Below, in pieces: positions 17,161 to 25,903 of a DNA stretch of 64,000 nucleotides. The translations under genes were made by a program, and so were the position numbers. This DNA comes from JAGWBF01 sp965116325. Its GTDB lineage: Bacteria; Chloroflexota; Dehalococcoidia; Lucifugimonadales; JAGWBF01. The notes below the pieces were generated by a model that was not told the origin of the DNA, made no database searches, and was given only the letters and a program-made list of their open reading frames with translations. How positions within the stretch are numbered: position 1 is the stretch's first letter; the number at the start of each line of letters is the position of its first letter. The DNA is taken from the NCBI GenBank assembly GCA_965116325.1, contig OZ220675.1:1612001-1676000 (forward strand), written 5' to 3'.

Positions 17161-19197
17161 ATGACGGACATCAACAAGATACGGAATGTGGCGATTCTTG
17201 GCCATGCTGGCGCGGGGAAAACCTCCCTGGCCGAGGCCTTTCTCTTCAACACCAAGGCGGTGAACCGCCTCGGCAACGTTCAGGACGGGAACACGGTTTC
17301 AGACTACGAACCCGAGGAAACGAAACGCTCCAGCAGTATTCAGACCAGCCTGCTCCCCTGCATCGCCGATGGCTACAAGATAAATGTGCTGGATACGCCC
17401 GGGTACGATGACTTCGTGAGCGAGGTCATCGCCGCTCTCCGGGTGGTAGAAGGCGCGATCATAGTTGTACCAGCAGCGGCAGGTGTCGAGGTTGGCACCG
17501 CGCGAGGATGGAACCAGTGCGCTGAGGCGGGCATCCCCCGCATGTTCTTCGTCAACAAGATGGACCGGGAGAACAGCGACTTTCAGCGCTGCCTGGAGGA
17601 CATCCGGTCCAATTTCGGCCGCGGCTGCGTGCCCTTCCAGATACCCCTGGGGTCTGAACAGAGCTTCAAAGGGGTGGTGAATGTCCTGGACATGGGCGCC
17701 GAAGCGCCCGCGGAAGTGGCCTCCCAGGTGGAAGAAGCCAGGGATATGCTCATCGAAGCCGTCGCCGAGACCGATGACGACCTGGCCACCAAGTACCTGG
17801 AGGGTGAAGAGCTGACCCAGGAGGAGATAACCGGGGCCATTCGGCAAGCCATCCTTTCGGGAAGCATCTCCCCCGTCTTCGTGGGTTCGTCCACGTTGAA
17901 CATAGGGTTGGAAGAGCTGCTGGAGGGTGTGAAGGCGTACATGGCCTCTCCCGCGGAGAGGGGAAAGGTGACCCTGGTGGACTCGGACCTGGAAGCGTCC
18001 GTAGACGCCGGCTCCGGCCCTCTGGCCGCCTTTGTCTTCAAGACCACCGCCGACCCCTTCGTGGGCAAGCTGTCCCTGTTCCGTGTTTTCAGCGGCACTG
18101 TGAAGAGCAACTCCGAGGTGTGGAACGAGGCGCGGAACAGCTCTGAGCGCATCGGCCAGGTTTACACAATGCGGGGAAAGAACCAGGAGCAGACCGCCGA
18201 GGTGGGAGCGGGCGATATGGGGGCGCTCTCCAAGCTCGCTGCCACGGTGACGGGCGACACCCTCACCCAGAAGGAAAAGCCCATCGTGGTGAAGCCCATA
18301 GACTTCCCCTCGGGCTTCTACACCATGGCCGTCCAGCCCAAATCCAAGGCTGACGTGGACAAGATGTCCATGGCCCTGACGAGGGTGCTGGAAGAAGACC
18401 CAAGCCTGAACCTCACCCGGGAGCCCAACACCGGCGAGACCCTGGTTTCCGGCTTTGGCGAAACCCAGTTGGAAGTCGCCATGGAGCGGGTGAAGCGGAA
18501 GTTCGGCACCGAGCTGGAGCTCCACCTGCCCAAGGTCCCCTACAAGGAGACCATAAGCACCATGACCAAGGCCGAATACAAGCACAAGAAGCAGACGGGC
18601 GGGCATGGCCAGTACGGGCATGTGCTGCTGCGCCTGGAACCCATGAGCGCCGACCAGACCTACGAGTTCGGACAGGAACTCGTGGGAGGGTCCATACCCA
18701 AGGAGTACGTCCCCTCCGTCGAAAAGGGTGTGGCAAAAGCGCTGCAGGAGGGTGTCCTTGGGGGTTTTCCCGTAGTTGGCGTGAAGGCTGTCCTGTACGA
18801 CGGCAGCTTCCACGATGTGGACTCTTCTGGCATCTGCTTCGAGATAGCCGGCTCCTACGCCCTGCGAAAGGGCGTCTCCGAAGCGGGCCCCAAGCTACTG
18901 GAGCCCATCATGCGGTTGTCCGTGAGGGTCCCCGACGCCTTCAACGGCGACGTGATCGGCGACCTGAACAGCAAGCGGGGCCGGATAATGGGGATGACTC
19001 CCCAGAACGGCGAGACGATAATCGAGGCGGAAGCCCCCCAGAGCGAGCTTCTGCGCTACGCCACCGACCTGCGTTCCCTGACCCAGGGCCGGGGGTCCTT
19101 CGTCATCGAGTTCGACCGGTACGAGGAAGCGCCCGCCCACGTCACCCAGAAGGTCACCGAGGAAGCCAAGAAGGCCAAGGAAGCCGCCCGGGCGTAG
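17161..19197 (+). CDS. Elongation factor G-like protein (EF-G2 type)
   Basis: A 678-residue translational GTPase with all EF-G domains. G1 is GHAGAGKTS (from residue 14), G3 DTPGYDDF and G4 NKMD; domain IV has the TGGHGQYGH segment. It differs from the canonical EF-G at 34621: HAGAGKT replaces HIDAGKT, and the switch I region lacks the RERGITI sequence (KRSSSIQTS instead). Such paralogues can have roles in ribosome recycling, stress or no elongation activity. The AGGGAG upstream is about 12 bases from the ATG, a little far. The gene stands alone and ends before the accessory island. Confidence 0.9.
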   Translation: MTDINKIRNVAILGHAGAGKTSLAEAFLFNTKAVNRLGNVQDGNTVSDYEPEETKRSSSIQTSLLPCIADGYKINVLDTPGYDDFVSEVIAALRVVEGAIIVVPAAAGVEVGTARGWNQCAEAGIPRMFFVNKMDRENSDFQRCLEDIRSNFGRGCVPFQIPLGSEQSFKGVVNVLDMGAEAPAEVASQVEEARDMLIEAVAETDDDLATKYLEGEELTQEEITGAIRQAILSGSISPVFVGSSTLNIGLEELLEGVKAYMASPAERGKVTLVDSDLEASVDAGSGPLAAFVFKTTADPFVGKLSLFRVFSGTVKSNSEVWNEARNSSERIGQVYTMRGKNQEQTAEVGAGDMGALSKLAATVTGDTLTQKEKPIVVKPIDFPSGFYTMAVQPKSKADVDKMSMALTRVLEEDPSLNLTREPNTGETLVSGFGETQLEVAMERVKRKFGTELELHLPKVPYKETISTMTKAEYKHKKQTGGHGQYGHVLLRLEPMSADQTYEFGQELVGGSIPKEYVPSVEKGVAKALQEGVLGGFPVVGVKAVLYDGSFHDVDSSGICFEIAGSYALRKGVSEAGPKLLEPIMRLSVRVPDAFNGDVIGDLNSKRGRIMGMTPQNGETIIEAEAPQSELLRYATDLRSLTQGRGSFVIEFDRYEEAPAHVTQKVTEEAKKAKEAARA

Positions 19198-19373
19198 GGG
19201 GGCCGAGGTCCTCTAGAGAGTCGCGGTCGATTGGCCTCGTCCTGGTTCGAATTAAAACCGCGAGAATTTCGGTGCATTGTCCCTGACTGAATAGTGGGAC
19301 TAGCATCGCCCTGGAGTCGCTTGGTTCTCGGATAGATTTGAACTACCTCTCAAGACTGCTCAACTAAGGTCGG
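19198..19373. other. Boundary segment before the accessory island
   Basis: 176 bp without a supported gene. Composition changes from GC-rich to visibly AT-richer within it. I see no intact tRNA, integrase, direct-repeat att pair or T-tailed terminator. Confidence 0.4.
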
Positions 19374-19868
19374 TCAAATGATGGCTGGTACTAGTAGGTC
19401 TTCCAAGTGGTTGATGGCCGGAATCACGCTGTTCAAATAAGACTCTATGTCTCTCAGGGTTACGTGGAGAGATGTGGCACCTGTGTGGGCCAGATCGTTT
19501 TTGATTGTGTTGATGCTTTGTAGAGAATCGCCTGTTTTGCCGCCGCTAGGGAATTGGTCTGCCCATGAAGCCCTGTAGTCAGCACTGAATTCGCCGAGCA
19601 ATCCGTTTATGGCACTCCAATCGGGGTTTCTGAATCGTTGCCCAACCGCCTTAACTACATAGGTTTCTGCCTCGATGTCGCCCACGGCCTTCATCTTGAG
19701 AGCAACAATTCGTTCCACGGCCGCTTCGATTGCCCCTGACAGCAACACACAAGCGTACGACGCAAAGTGAGCTTCAAGCCGAGGTTCTATTGCGGACCAC
19801 GTTTGAGCATCTGAAATAAAAGTTTCGATTTCCGTGAAGCGGTTGGAGATTTGTGGGTCTTTAGGCAT
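19374..19868 (-). CDS. HEPN-domain protein (putative RNase partner of the DUF262 protein)
   Basis: A 164-residue mostly helical protein. The segment IKNDLAHTG has Asn124 and His128 in the spacing of the HEPN ribonuclease motif (R/K-N-x3-H). The overall pattern resembles the RiboL-PSP or MAE_28990-type HEPN families, many of which are toxins or antiviral RNases. The ATG follows the stop of the upstream DUF262 gene with no gap (TGA-ATG), a strong sign of coupled translation and a working pair. The family call comes from motif recognition only, so a profile search is needed to fix the subfamily. Confidence 0.72.
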   Translation of the reverse strand: MPKDPQISNRFTEIETFISDAQTWSAIEPRLEAHFASYACVLLSGAIEAAVERIVALKMKAVGDIEAETYVVKAVGQRFRNPDWSAINGLLGEFSADYRASWADQFPSGGKTGDSLQSINTIKNDLAHTGATSLHVTLRDIESYLNSVIPAINHLEDLLVPAII

Positions 19869-20921
19869 TCAACTGAACAACGTATGCATAGCAATCTCGA
19901 TTCGTCTCTTTACGGTGTCGACATCTGTCGTCGACGAACGGGTCGCTTTGTCGAAACTTGGGTTATTTAATAAGGATTGCCAGCGTGTCTGGACATCTGT
20001 TGGGGTTGATGCAGAACGCGCAAAAGCTATCATCACGGAATCGAAGACCGCTGCATTTAGGCCTCTCCTAACGTGAAATGGCCGCGGACCAAGGGCTGCC
20101 ACAACTCGTTCAGCCGTTGAGACAAAATTCTGTCTATAGGGCTGATCTGAGACATCGGTCTGATGCTTTTTCATAAAGTCATTAAGGAAGGTCTTCATTG
20201 GCTTTGAGTATTGCTCCGAACCTTCAAGCAAAGCACAGAAGCGCACGACAAGTTCAACGTCGCGCATTCTAGTGTCCGGCTGCGGATGTCCAAATATTTT
20301 CCTCCAATCGGGGTTCTTATTCAGTTCCTTTATTAGTTCATTAAAGGTCCCATGTGCAGCGCTATTTCGTATCTCTTGAGGATTTAAGTGAGTTCCACCT
20401 GTATTCAGACGCTCAAAAATATGGTAGATGCTTGAGTCATCGTTCGGGCTCGTTTGTTCGACTATAGTTGCTCGCAAGACCGCATCGCGCAGTCTTATGC
20501 GGTCGGGCTCAGTTAAGTCAGCGTATTTGTTCCCCTCCCAACGCGCATCGACATCGCGCAAGTAGAACTCCGAGGTATTGGGTAGCTGCCCATCGAAAAA
20601 CCCCCAGATGGCCCTGAGCCTTTGTTGGCCGTCGATTACGAGCAACTTGTGGCTCGTTGGCTCTCGATATAGGAATATTCCGGGTATTGGAAGACCCAAA
20701 AGGAACGATTCGATGAGTTGGCTGGCTTGTGTATGAGTCCAAACCCACCCACGCTGAAAATTAGGAATCTCGATTTCGCTGCGCTGCCAGCGCATGTGCA
20801 GTACTTCAAGAGTAGGGTCCGTAGGGTAGGAGTTTATTGTGTAGATAGGAACCGCTGCAGTAGCGTCATCAACCTCGGATTCTACTATCTCGACAATCTC
20901 GTCCGCTTCTTGCATCGTCAT
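19869..20921 (-). CDS. DUF262 domain-containing protein (GmrS/ParB-like NTPase-nuclease fold)
   Basis: A 350-residue protein with the DUF262 signature. The IPNFQRGWVW segment (about residues 52-61) is followed by VIDGQQRLRA (DGQQR at 97-101), the NTP-binding motif of this ParB-like fold. The later FERLNTGGTHLNPQEIRN segment is also typical. DUF262 proteins include the GmrSD modification-dependent restriction enzymes and BrxU; this one lacks the C-terminal DUF1524 HNH domain, so nuclease action may come from the HEPN partner. ATG 20921 has GGAGG 8 bases upstream. A longer N-terminus would start inside the promoter. Confidence 0.85.
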   Translation of the reverse strand: MTMQEADEIVEIVESEVDDATAAVPIYTINSYPTDPTLEVLHMRWQRSEIEIPNFQRGWVWTHTQASQLIESFLLGLPIPGIFLYREPTSHKLLVIDGQQRLRAIWGFFDGQLPNTSEFYLRDVDARWEGNKYADLTEPDRIRLRDAVLRATIVEQTSPNDDSSIYHIFERLNTGGTHLNPQEIRNSAAHGTFNELIKELNKNPDWRKIFGHPQPDTRMRDVELVVRFCALLEGSEQYSKPMKTFLNDFMKKHQTDVSDQPYRQNFVSTAERVVAALGPRPFHVRRGLNAAVFDSVMIAFARSASTPTDVQTRWQSLLNNPSFDKATRSSTTDVDTVKRRIEIAMHTLFS

Positions 20922-20957
20922 TCTGTTGTCCTCCAAGACAATTGGGCCTATAGGAAC

Positions 20958-20986
20958 ATTAGAAGAACTCGTGCCCAATACGTCAA
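20958..20986 (-). promoter_or_regulatory. Promoter of the DUF262-HEPN operon
   Basis: On the minus strand, TTGACG (20986-20981), 17 bases, TCTAAT (20963-20958). The leader to ATG 20921 is about 30 nt. The island therefore carries its own transcription start. Confidence 0.72.
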
Positions 20987-21239
20987 GCGCACGCAGGCAA
21001 ATCAGGAAGTGAAACTCTTTGTAGGTAGAGCAATTCCCTTTGCCAGGATATCAAATCACCTAGGTGTGATTTGTGCATCATGTTGTTGGACATCACGCGC
21101 CCTGATCAGGACATAGTTGACCGTTGGTTTGGGATTGTGCGTTCTTGGGGGGCCAACTGCATCTGTGGAGATGCCCAACTTTGGCCTGAGGACCTAAGCC
21201 CCCCGCCCTCTTTTGCTTGGGAAACGTGTCTCGTTCACA
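20987..21239. other. Gene-free spacer upstream of the island
   Basis: About 250 bp between the divergent promoters of the island and of the MoxR-VWA pair. Open frames are present, but none has a ribosome site or recognisable protein. I see no repeats or RNA genes. Confidence 0.5.
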
Positions 21240-21269
21240 TTGACACTGGGAAACCCCCATCTATATATT
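21240..21269 (+). promoter_or_regulatory. Sigma-70-type promoter of the MoxR-VWA pair
   Basis: A consensus TTGACA (21240-21245), 18 bases, TATATT (21264-21269). The leader to ATG 21402 is about 125 nt. Confidence 0.7.
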
Positions 21270-21401
21270 CCCCCTGCCCCGCCCAGACCTGCGGGCTTCC
21301 CGGAGCGATTTCCGTTTTCGTTTTGACGACCTTGCACAAACCGACATCTAGACCTACTTCTGTCGCACTTTCCTTCGTGCCGGGACCAAGGAGGCCCTTG
21401 C

Positions 21402-22802
21402 ATGCCAGCTAGCGCCAAGCCTAAGACCATCAAGGCTCTGCGAGACAGCCGCTACAAGGTCCTGCCAGTCAGGGAGGAGCTGCGAAAGAACCTGGTGGCC
21501 AAGCTCCGCAACAGGGAAACCCTTTTCCCCGGCATCGTCGGATTCGATGACACGGTTATGCCCCAGATGCAGAACGCCATCCTGGCAGGCCAGGATATCG
21601 TCCTTTTGGGAGAGAGGGGACAGGCCAAGTCCCGCCTTGTGCGAATGCTGGTCAGTCTGCTGGACGATGAGGTCCCGGCCATAGCAGGCTGCGAGATCAA
21701 CGACAATCCCTACGACCCCATCTGCCGAAGCTGCCGCGACTGGGTCAAAAAGGACGGCGGGAAGGTTGAGATCCGATGGATACCCTGTGATGAGCGCTAC
21801 TCGGAGAAGCTGGCCACCCCCGACATCTCCATCGCCGACCTTATAGGCGAGGTGGACCCCATCAAGGTGGCCGAAGGAAGGTACCTTTCCGACGAGCTGA
21901 CCATTCACTACGGCCTCATCCCCCGCACCAACCGGGGCATCTTCTCCATAAACGAGCTTCCCGACCTGGCTGAGCGCATACAGGTGGGAATGTTCAACCT
22001 GATGGAGGAGCGGGATGTGCAGATACGGGGGTACCGCATACGTATGCCCTTGGATGTGTACACCATCGCCACCGCCAACCCCGAGGACTACACCAACCGG
22101 GGGCGGATCATCACGCCCTTGAAGGACCGGTACGGCGCCCAGATCAGGACCCATTACCCCAGGGACCTCCGCGACGAGATCGCCATCATGGAGCAGGAGC
22201 GGGTCACCTTCGATAACGAGAAGGACATAAGCGTCCCGCCCTACATGAAGGAGATCGTGGCAGAGGTTACTTCCCTGGCCCGGCGCAGCCCTGACATCAA
22301 CCAAAGGTCCGGAGTCAGCGTTCGCGTTTCCATAGCCAACTACGAGACCATGATCAGCAATGCTGTGCGCCGGTCCATCATCCAAGGTGAGAAGAAGGCC
22401 AGCCCCAGGATCAGCGACTTGCCTTTCATCATCGCTTCCTTCTCCGGGAAGGTGGAGCTGGAGACCTTCGAAGAGGGCAGGGAGTCCAAGGTGATGGAGG
22501 ACCTGTCCAAGAAGGCGGTCCTCAACGTCTTCGGAAGGTACTTCAACGTTACGGATCTGGAAGGTGTCGTCCAGCGGTTTGAGGAAGGGATGGAGGTAGA
22601 GGTGGGCAGCGACCTGCCCTCTCCAAGGTACGTGGAGCTGCGGAAGCAGATGGGCGAGCTTGGGGAGCACGTAAGTAGCCTGGGAGCTGGGAAGCGCCCC
22701 GAGCTGGTTGCTTCGGCTTCCGAGTTTATCCTCGAGGGACTGCATCTCAACCGCAGATTAAATAGGGATCAGGTGGGTGGAAGCTTTCGTTACAGGAGCT
22801 AG
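21402..22802 (+). CDS. AAA+ ATPase, MoxR/magnesium-chelatase ChlI-like
   Basis: A 466-residue AAA+ protein. Walker A is GERGQAKS (residues 70-77), the Walker B-like segment is GIFSINELP (179-187) and sensor 1 lies in TIATANPEDYTNRGRI. A CRSC pair (Cys108, Cys111) with Cys129 nearby sits in the insertion after Walker A and may bind metal. Such ATPases work with a VWA protein as a chaperone that inserts cofactors or remodels targets. AAGGAGG lies 7 bases before the ATG. The VWA gene starts 2 bp after the stop, so the two act together. Confidence 0.88.
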   Translation: MPASAKPKTIKALRDSRYKVLPVREELRKNLVAKLRNRETLFPGIVGFDDTVMPQMQNAILAGQDIVLLGERGQAKSRLVRMLVSLLDDEVPAIAGCEINDNPYDPICRSCRDWVKKDGGKVEIRWIPCDERYSEKLATPDISIADLIGEVDPIKVAEGRYLSDELTIHYGLIPRTNRGIFSINELPDLAERIQVGMFNLMEERDVQIRGYRIRMPLDVYTIATANPEDYTNRGRIITPLKDRYGAQIRTHYPRDLRDEIAIMEQERVTFDNEKDISVPPYMKEIVAEVTSLARRSPDINQRSGVSVRVSIANYETMISNAVRRSIIQGEKKASPRISDLPFIIASFSGKVELETFEEGRESKVMEDLSKKAVLNVFGRYFNVTDLEGVVQRFEEGMEVEVGSDLPSPRYVELRKQMGELGEHVSSLGAGKRPELVASASEFILEGLHLNRRLNRDQVGGSFRYRS

Positions 22803-22804
22803 TC

Positions 22805-24847
22805 GTGCCCGACTTTCGGTACTCCCGTTGGGATGGCGCCCAGCAGGTCTTCGATCTGGATGGCGAAGATGTGATGGAGCAGCTGTCCGATCACCTGGTC
22901 AACCACAGCGACATTGCAAAAGCACTGGAAGCCCTGGCTAAGGACGGCCTGCGCACCAGAGACGGCCAGCATGTTGCCGGCGTCGATGAGATACTCCGCC
23001 GGCTGAAGTCCCTGGAACAGGATATCCTGGACCGATACAACCTCGACCACATCCTGGAGGATATCGAAGAACGTATCCGCAGGATCGTGGAGTCCGAGAG
23101 GGCTGGGATAGCCCGACGCCTGGAGCGGGCACGGGAACGCCTCTCCGGCGAAGTTGGCGACGCCTCGGCCCCGACCCCGGAGCAGATGGCCAGCATGCTG
23201 GACCATTTGGCGTGGATGGGGGCCCGCAACCGGGAGACCCTCGACCATCTTTCCACCAACCCGGCTGAAGCTTTAGAACAGCTACGCCACTACGAGTTCA
23301 TGGATGACGAAGCCCGGTCGGACTTCGATGGCCTTATGACTTCTCTGAAGCAGCAGGTGCTGGACGCCACTTTCAAGGGGATGCTGCAGGGGCTGGGAGA
23401 GGCAGGCTCCCAGCAGATGTCCGGCTTGAAGCAGATGCTCCGCGACCTGAACGAACTCCTCGACGAACACCTGGATGGCAGCAGCCCCGACGCCCGGTCC
23501 AACTTCGACAGGTTTATGCAGAAGTACGGCCCGTCCCTCGACCTGGGGAAGCCATCGACGGTAGAAGAGCTGGCAGACCTCCTGCAGCGACGGAAGGCCC
23601 AGATGGACATGCTGCTCCGGAGCCTTCCGACCGAGCTTCGGGAGCAGCTTGAATCGGTCATCAGGTCCGTTCTGCAAGATGATGGTCTGCACCAGGAAAT
23701 GGCCAGGCTGTCCCAGCTTCTACAGCGCATGTCGCCCACCATGGAGCCTGCGGAGGGCCTGGACTTCAGGGGAGGCCAGGATGCCGGTTTGGAGCAGGCT
23801 CTGGAACTCCTCGAGGAGCTGAGCGAGCTGGGAGACCTGCACGCCGGGATGATGAAGGCAGGCCAGGGCGCTGCAGCGAGCGTCGATATGGCCCTCCTGG
23901 GGAAGCACCTAGGAGAGGAGACCTGCCAGGCTTGGGGCCGGATGTGCTCCCTGGCAGAGGAGCTGGAGAAGTCGGGATACCTCCGCATGAGCGGAGGCCG
24001 CCTTGAGCTGACGCCAAAGGGAGTGCGAAAGATCGGCCAGAGGGCCCTGCAGGAGATATTTGGGGTCATACGCAAGGAGCGCAACGGCGCCCATCGCACC
24101 CTTGAGAAGGGCGGTGGAGACCCTTCTGAAGACACCCGGCCCTACGAATACGGCGAGCCCTTCAACCTGCACCTGCAGCGCACCCTTCTGAACGCTGTCC
24201 TGCGCTCCCCGGGTTCTCCCGTACACCTGGTCCCCGATGACTTTGAGGTCCAACAGATGGATCAGGTATCCCCCACCTCAACGGTGCTGATGCTGGACCT
24301 GAGCTTGTCCATGGCCACCCGGGGCAATTTCCCCGCAGCCAAGAAAGTCACCCTTGCCATGGACAATCTGATACGTACCCAGTTCCCCCACGACTCCCTC
24401 CACGTAGTGGGGTTTTCCACCTATGCAAGGGAGATCAGGCCGGAGCAGGTAGCGGACCTTGCCTGGGACCAGTTCGATCCTTACACCAACATCCAGCACG
24501 GCCTGTCCACCGCCCGCAAACTCCTTGCCGGCGCCAGGGGCAACACCAAGCAGATAATAATGATCTCCGACGGGGAGCCCACGGCCCATACCGAGGGTGA
24601 AGAGCTGGTCTGCCAGTACCCACCCGCCCCCCGCACCATAACCGAGACCCTCAAAGAGGTCCGGCGCTGCACCCGGCAGGGGATCACCATCAACATGTTC
24701 ATGCTGGACCGCAACTCATCCCTGGTACAGTTCGTCAGCCAGATGAACAAGATAAACCGGGGTAAGGTCTTCTACACCAGCCCCACCAAGCTGGGAGAGT
24801 ACATCCTCGTGGACTACCTGACCAGCCGTCGCAAGCTGGTGGCGTAG
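22805..24847 (+). CDS. VWA domain-containing protein (partner of the AAA+ ATPase)
   Basis: A 680-residue protein: a long helical, charged N-terminal part (residues 1-450), then a von Willebrand factor A domain. The MIDAS metal site begins with DLSLS (Asp498, Ser500, Ser502), and a later MISDGEPTAH carries the conserved Asp. It starts with GTG, with AGGAG 6 bases upstream. No signal peptide or membrane segment is visible, so the complex is cytoplasmic. The arrangement recalls ChlI/ChlD-like and MoxR/VWA pairs, but no porphyrin or cofactor genes are nearby and the target is unknown. Confidence 0.87.
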   Translation: MPDFRYSRWDGAQQVFDLDGEDVMEQLSDHLVNHSDIAKALEALAKDGLRTRDGQHVAGVDEILRRLKSLEQDILDRYNLDHILEDIEERIRRIVESERAGIARRLERARERLSGEVGDASAPTPEQMASMLDHLAWMGARNRETLDHLSTNPAEALEQLRHYEFMDDEARSDFDGLMTSLKQQVLDATFKGMLQGLGEAGSQQMSGLKQMLRDLNELLDEHLDGSSPDARSNFDRFMQKYGPSLDLGKPSTVEELADLLQRRKAQMDMLLRSLPTELREQLESVIRSVLQDDGLHQEMARLSQLLQRMSPTMEPAEGLDFRGGQDAGLEQALELLEELSELGDLHAGMMKAGQGAAASVDMALLGKHLGEETCQAWGRMCSLAEELEKSGYLRMSGGRLELTPKGVRKIGQRALQEIFGVIRKERNGAHRTLEKGGGDPSEDTRPYEYGEPFNLHLQRTLLNAVLRSPGSPVHLVPDDFEVQQMDQVSPTSTVLMLDLSLSMATRGNFPAAKKVTLAMDNLIRTQFPHDSLHVVGFSTYAREIRPEQVADLAWDQFDPYTNIQHGLSTARKLLAGARGNTKQIIMISDGEPTAHTEGEELVCQYPPAPRTITETLKEVRRCTRQGITINMFMLDRNSSLVQFVSQMNKINRGKVFYTSPTKLGEYILVDYLTSRRKLVA

Positions 24848-24922
24848 AGGCGCGGTCTCCGCCCGGGAAAGGGGAAGGCGGGGAACAAAGGCGCCCTACC
24901 GGCATGCCAAGGTTACATAAAG

Positions 24923-24931
24923 TGATATAAT
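24923..24931 (+). promoter_or_regulatory. Extended -10 promoter of htpX
   Basis: TGATATAAT: a perfect TATAAT with the upstream TGn of extended -10 promoters. It lies 45 bp before ATG 24976. Confidence 0.65.
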
Positions 24932-24975
24932 TATAGACGCAATACTGCTTTGTGGAGGGGTGAAAAAAACCTGAG

Positions 24976-25893
24976 ATGAACACCCTCAAGACCTTCGTAC
25001 TCATGCTAGTCATGACCGGGCTCCTGCTGCTGGCGGGGATGCTCACCTTTGGCGTCAATGGCGTAATTGTCGCAGCAGGCATAGCGATGGCCCTGAACTT
25101 CTTCGCCTATTGGAACAGCGACAAGATAGCCCTGCGCATGGCCCATGCCCGGTTGATCACTTACGAAGAAGATAAAGAGCTGCACCAGCTCGTCGAAGAG
25201 CAGGTGCAGCGGGCCGGCATACCAATGCCCAAGGTGTACGTTATCGAAGACGACTCCCCCAACGCCTTTGCCACCGGTCGCAACCCAGCCAACGCCACCA
25301 TTGCGGTGACCACGGGCATCAAGCGCCTGCTCAACCGGGAGGAGCTAGGCGGGGTGATCGCCCATGAGCTGGCCCACGTCGGGAACCGGGACACGCTGAT
25401 AATGACCATGGTGGCGACCATGGCCATGGCGATAGGATTCATTGCTATGGCTGCCCAGTTCGCCATGTGGTTCGGAGGCTTCGGCCGCGGTCGGGTCGGT
25501 GGCGGTGGGGGAGGCGGTTATGGAATGGTCGTGGCCCTGGTTGGCCTGCTGATAGTGGCCATAGTGCTGCCGTTGGTTGCAACCCTGGTGCGTATGTCCA
25601 TCTCCAGGGCCAGGGAGTTCCAGGCGGACGCCACCGGGGCCCGTACCTCGGGCAACCCCAATGCCCTGGCCAGTGCCCTGGAGAAACTGGAGATGGGTAC
25701 CAGCCGTAAAGCTATGGAAGTGAACAACGCCATAGCGCACCTTTACATTGTCAACCCGCTGAAGGGAAAACACGTAGGAGACCACCAGGTGAGCGCCCTG
25801 GGCGGCGGCTCGGGCATTTCCGGCCTTTTCTCCACCCATCCACCCATAGCCGAACGCGTACGGCGCCTGCGAAACATGCGCGCAGATTGGTAG
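24976..25893 (+). CDS. htpX: Zinc metalloprotease HtpX homologue
   Basis: A 305-residue M48 membrane peptidase involved in quality control of membrane proteins. Two N-terminal hydrophobic segments are followed by the zinc motif HELAH (130-134), then two more membrane segments flanking a Gly-rich loop (VGGGGGGGYG). The third ligand Glu lies in SRAREFQADATGA. FSTHPPIAERVRRL closes the protein, as in the family. The GGAGGGG ribosome site is about 14 bases from the ATG, longer than usual. No other in-frame start fits better. Confidence 0.92.
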   Translation: MNTLKTFVLMLVMTGLLLLAGMLTFGVNGVIVAAGIAMALNFFAYWNSDKIALRMAHARLITYEEDKELHQLVEEQVQRAGIPMPKVYVIEDDSPNAFATGRNPANATIAVTTGIKRLLNREELGGVIAHELAHVGNRDTLIMTMVATMAMAIGFIAMAAQFAMWFGGFGRGRVGGGGGGGYGMVVALVGLLIVAIVLPLVATLVRMSISRAREFQADATGARTSGNPNALASALEKLEMGTSRKAMEVNNAIAHLYIVNPLKGKHVGDHQVSALGGGSGISGLFSTHPPIAERVRRLRNMRADW

Positions 25894-25903
25894 AGAACCG
25901 GCT

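Noticed and set aside
19230..19265. GGTTCGAATTAAAACC resembles a tRNA T-arm and could mark an integration site of the DUF262-HEPN island.
   Set aside because: The flanking bases do not form a T-stem, no other tRNA arms are present, and no matching direct repeat was seen on the other side of the island.
21071..21412. An open frame of 113 codons before the MoxR-like gene.
   Set aside because: It contains the promoter of the MoxR-like gene, has no ribosome site and has a low-complexity, non-protein-like sequence.
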